A stretch of 64,000 nucleotides of DNA from UBA1672 sp050633505 (lineage in GTDB: Bacteria; Pseudomonadota; Alphaproteobacteria; Micavibrionales; Micavibrionaceae): positions 192,667 to 256,666 of the forward strand of contig JBOEGQ010000010.1 in assembly GCA_050633505.1 (NCBI GenBank), given 5' to 3'. The notes under the pieces were generated by a model, which had not been told where the DNA came from, did not search any database, and was given only the letters and a program-made list of their open reading frames with translations. A program made the translations under genes and the position numbers. How positions within the stretch are numbered: the stretch's first letter is position 1; each line of letters begins with the position of its first letter. This document shows, in pieces, positions 62,549 to 64,000 of the stretch.

Positions 62549-63640
62549 TTATAAACATTGCGCTTTATGACGAAGCCAATGATCCGCAAGTACACAGGCC
62601 ATCATGGCTTCCACGACCGGAACACCGCGAATACCGACACAAGGATCATGACGCCCTTTTGTGATGATTTCGGTTTCATTACCATTTTTATCAATAGTTT
62701 GACGAGGCGTTAGGATAGAGCTGGTTGGTTTAAACGCAACACGTGCAACAATGTCCTGACCAGATGAAATCCCACCAAGAATACCACCTGCATTATTGCT
62801 CTGAAATTCAGGATTACCATCTGCACCAATACGGATTTCATCTGCATTTTCAACACCATTAACCAATGCAGACTCCATTCCATTACCGATTTCAACCGCC
62901 TTAGTTGCATTGATGCTCATCATCGCCTTGGCAATATCCGCATCTAACTTATCATATACAGGCGCGCCAAGTCCGGCCGGAATACCACTGACATGCACCT
63001 CAACCAAGGCACCGGCACTTGAACCGCTTTTACGTATACCGTCTAGATAATCCGCCCATTTTTCAGCGGTATTGGCATCAGGGCAAAAGAACGGGTTTTG
63101 TGTCACCTGATCCCAGTCCCATTGTTCAACAGGAAGAGAGAGCTTTTCCGTACCAACACCAACAACACATGCACGGATGTTCACATGCTCACCAATTTGT
63201 GATTCTAAAACCTTACGTGCAACAGCGCCCGCAGCAACACGCATCGCCGTTTCACGCGCAGATGAACGTCCACCACCACGGTAATCGCGGATACCATATT
63301 TCTCATCATATGTGAAATCGGCATGACCGGGACGAAATTTATCCTTAATGTCACCGTAATCTTTCGATTTTTGATCGGTATTATGAATCAATAAACCAAT
63401 CGGCGTACCTGTTGTCATCCCCTCAAACACACCAGAAAGTATCTGCACCTCATCAGACTCACGGCGTTGTGTGGTATGGCGGCTTTGTCCAGGCTTGCGC
63501 AGATCCAGAAATTTTTGAATATAAGATTCATCAAGTGGAATGCGTGCAGGTACACCGTCAACGACTGCGCCAATTGCCGGTCCGTGACTTTCACCGAATG
63601 TTGTATATTGGAATAATGTTCCGAAACGATTACCCGACAT
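62549..63640 (-). CDS. aroC: Chorismate synthase
   Basis: Seventh step of the shikimate pathway, making chorismate from EPSP with reduced FMN. Its 363 residues have the family signatures GESHGPAIGAVVDGVPARIPL, YRGGGRSSARETAMRVAAGAVAR and the C-terminal RHDPCVGIRGVPVVEAM. It starts at ATG 63640, 12 bp after the hotdog thioesterase gene on the same strand. Confidence 0.98.
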   Translation of the reverse strand: MSGNRFGTLFQYTTFGESHGPAIGAVVDGVPARIPLDESYIQKFLDLRKPGQSRHTTQRRESDEVQILSGVFEGMTTGTPIGLLIHNTDQKSKDYGDIKDKFRPGHADFTYDEKYGIRDYRGGGRSSARETAMRVAAGAVARKVLESQIGEHVNIRACVVGVGTEKLSLPVEQWDWDQVTQNPFFCPDANTAEKWADYLDGIRKSGSSAGALVEVHVSGIPAGLGAPVYDKLDADIAKAMMSINATKAVEIGNGMESALVNGVENADEIRIGADGNPEFQSNNAGGILGGISSGQDIVARVAFKPTSSILTPRQTIDKNGNETEIITKGRHDPCVGIRGVPVVEAMMACVLADHWLRHKAQCL

Positions 63641-63652
63641 GGCTTTATAACC

Positions 63653-63981
63653 TTAACTAATTTTTATTGTGTCTTTTTGCGTAGATAGCGTACCGTGCTC
63701 AATAATTGCAACAGTCAAACGCGATACCGCCGTGCGCTTACCAGTGGCCTCTTCAACCATATCTGTCTGCCAGACCTGTGTACGCCGCCCAGTATGAAGC
63801 GGCGTACAGGTCCCCACCACGTATCCTTGTGTAACTGCACGAATATGGTTGCAATTTATTTCTAATCCTACTGCGCGATGTGTTTCCGGGTTTATCGTCA
63901 TCCATGCGGCAACACTGCCCAATGTTTCAGATAACACGCAACTTGCCCCACCATGCAAAATGCCAAAAGGCTGCGTTGTAC
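63653..63981 (-). CDS. PaaI-type hotdog thioesterase, N-terminus truncated at the contig end
   Basis: Encodes most of a small acyl-CoA thioesterase. Visible are FGILHGGASCVLSETLGS (the hotdog helix motif with G-G-x-x-x-x-L-x-E), GLEINCNHIRA, GTCTPLHTGRRTQVWQTDM and the final SRLTVAIIEH. An internal TTG at 63958 would start inside the conserved helix, and in-frame coding continues upstream as TTQPFGI to 63981, where the sequence turns into adapter. The true start is therefore off the contig. It would be transcribed into aroC. Confidence 0.9.
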
Positions 63982-64000
63982 CTGTCTCTTATACACATCT
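63982..64000. other. Nextera transposon mosaic-end adapter at the contig end (artefact)
   Basis: The last 19 bases, CTGTCTCTTATACACATCT, are identical to the reverse complement of the 19-bp Tn5 mosaic end used in Nextera libraries. It sits exactly at the window end and interrupts the thioesterase coding frame. It is library sequence, not genome, and should be trimmed. Confidence 0.97.

Noticed and set aside
1..64000. CRISPR arrays, insertion sequences, prophage, integrase or attachment sites
   Set aside because: No repeated spacer-type arrays, transposase or integrase motifs, or terminal inverted repeats were seen. The lone tRNA has no flanking integrase.

Overview
The window is a dense bacterial chromosome segment of low to moderate GC, by eye. 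It has no rRNA, CRISPR array, insertion sequence or phage module. Gene order points to an alphaproteobacterium. A yqeY-dnaG-rpoD block lies divergent to carA-carB and is followed by greA. A serS / pcm / LysM-M23 / yajC-secD-secF / Mth938-type run, the RpoD with a large acidic insert, and a GlnII-type glutamine synthetase fit the same class. I cannot fix the order with confidence. The last 19 bases (63982-64000) are identical to the Nextera transposon mosaic end, so the right edge is a contig end with untrimmed adapter.

Region 1 (1-16565, all minus strand) is a nearly complete MSHA-type type IV pilus locus read from 16565 downwards: extension ATPase (MshE-like), platform protein (MshG/PilC-like), a fused MshI-like protein, MshJ/PilO-like, MshK-like, an ABC ATPase, a TPR protein (MshN-like), prepilin peptidase, PilT, PilU, an MshL-like secretin, an ABC-2 type permease, a membrane-anchored protein, a 7-TM AraC-type regulator, and a type IV prepilin cut by the window start. 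Interleaving of an ABC ATPase, an ABC permease and an anchored accessory protein with pilus genes recalls the PilGHI transporter of Myxococcus. The platform gene appears to lack an ATG/GTG/TTG start and most likely begins at AUC.

Region 2 (16697-29542) is core metabolism and information processing: GSII glutamine synthetase with its own terminator and an upstream palindrome, a secreted protein of unknown function, rpoD, dnaG, an unannotated 39-codon ORF ending at a strong terminator, yqeY, carAB, a membrane J-domain protein and greA. greA is preceded by a near-consensus promoter followed at once by an intrinsic terminator, which suggests a GraL-like attenuated leader.

Region 3 (29563-45637) holds a SIMPL protein, a small unknown protein, an NDUFAF6-like pseudo-prenyltransferase, Fe-type superoxide dismutase, a 462-residue orphan, an NDUFAF3/Mth938-like protein, secF, secD, yajC, a DUF3592 membrane protein, a LysM-M23 lipoprotein, pcm, a DUF4153 membrane protein, serS, N-formylglutamate amidohydrolase, a small acidic unknown protein, lipB and tRNA-Leu(GAG).

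Region 4 (45703-64000) holds a MaeB-type malic enzyme, MgtE, a GNAT acetyltransferase, a class A penicillin-binding protein, rnhA, a P-loop ATPase, ispH, a lipoprotein, gmhA, xseB, ispA, dxs (isoprenoid supply genes clustered with ispH), a HAD phosphatase, SppA, a 72-residue orphan, aroC and a PaaI-type hotdog thioesterase truncated by the contig end.
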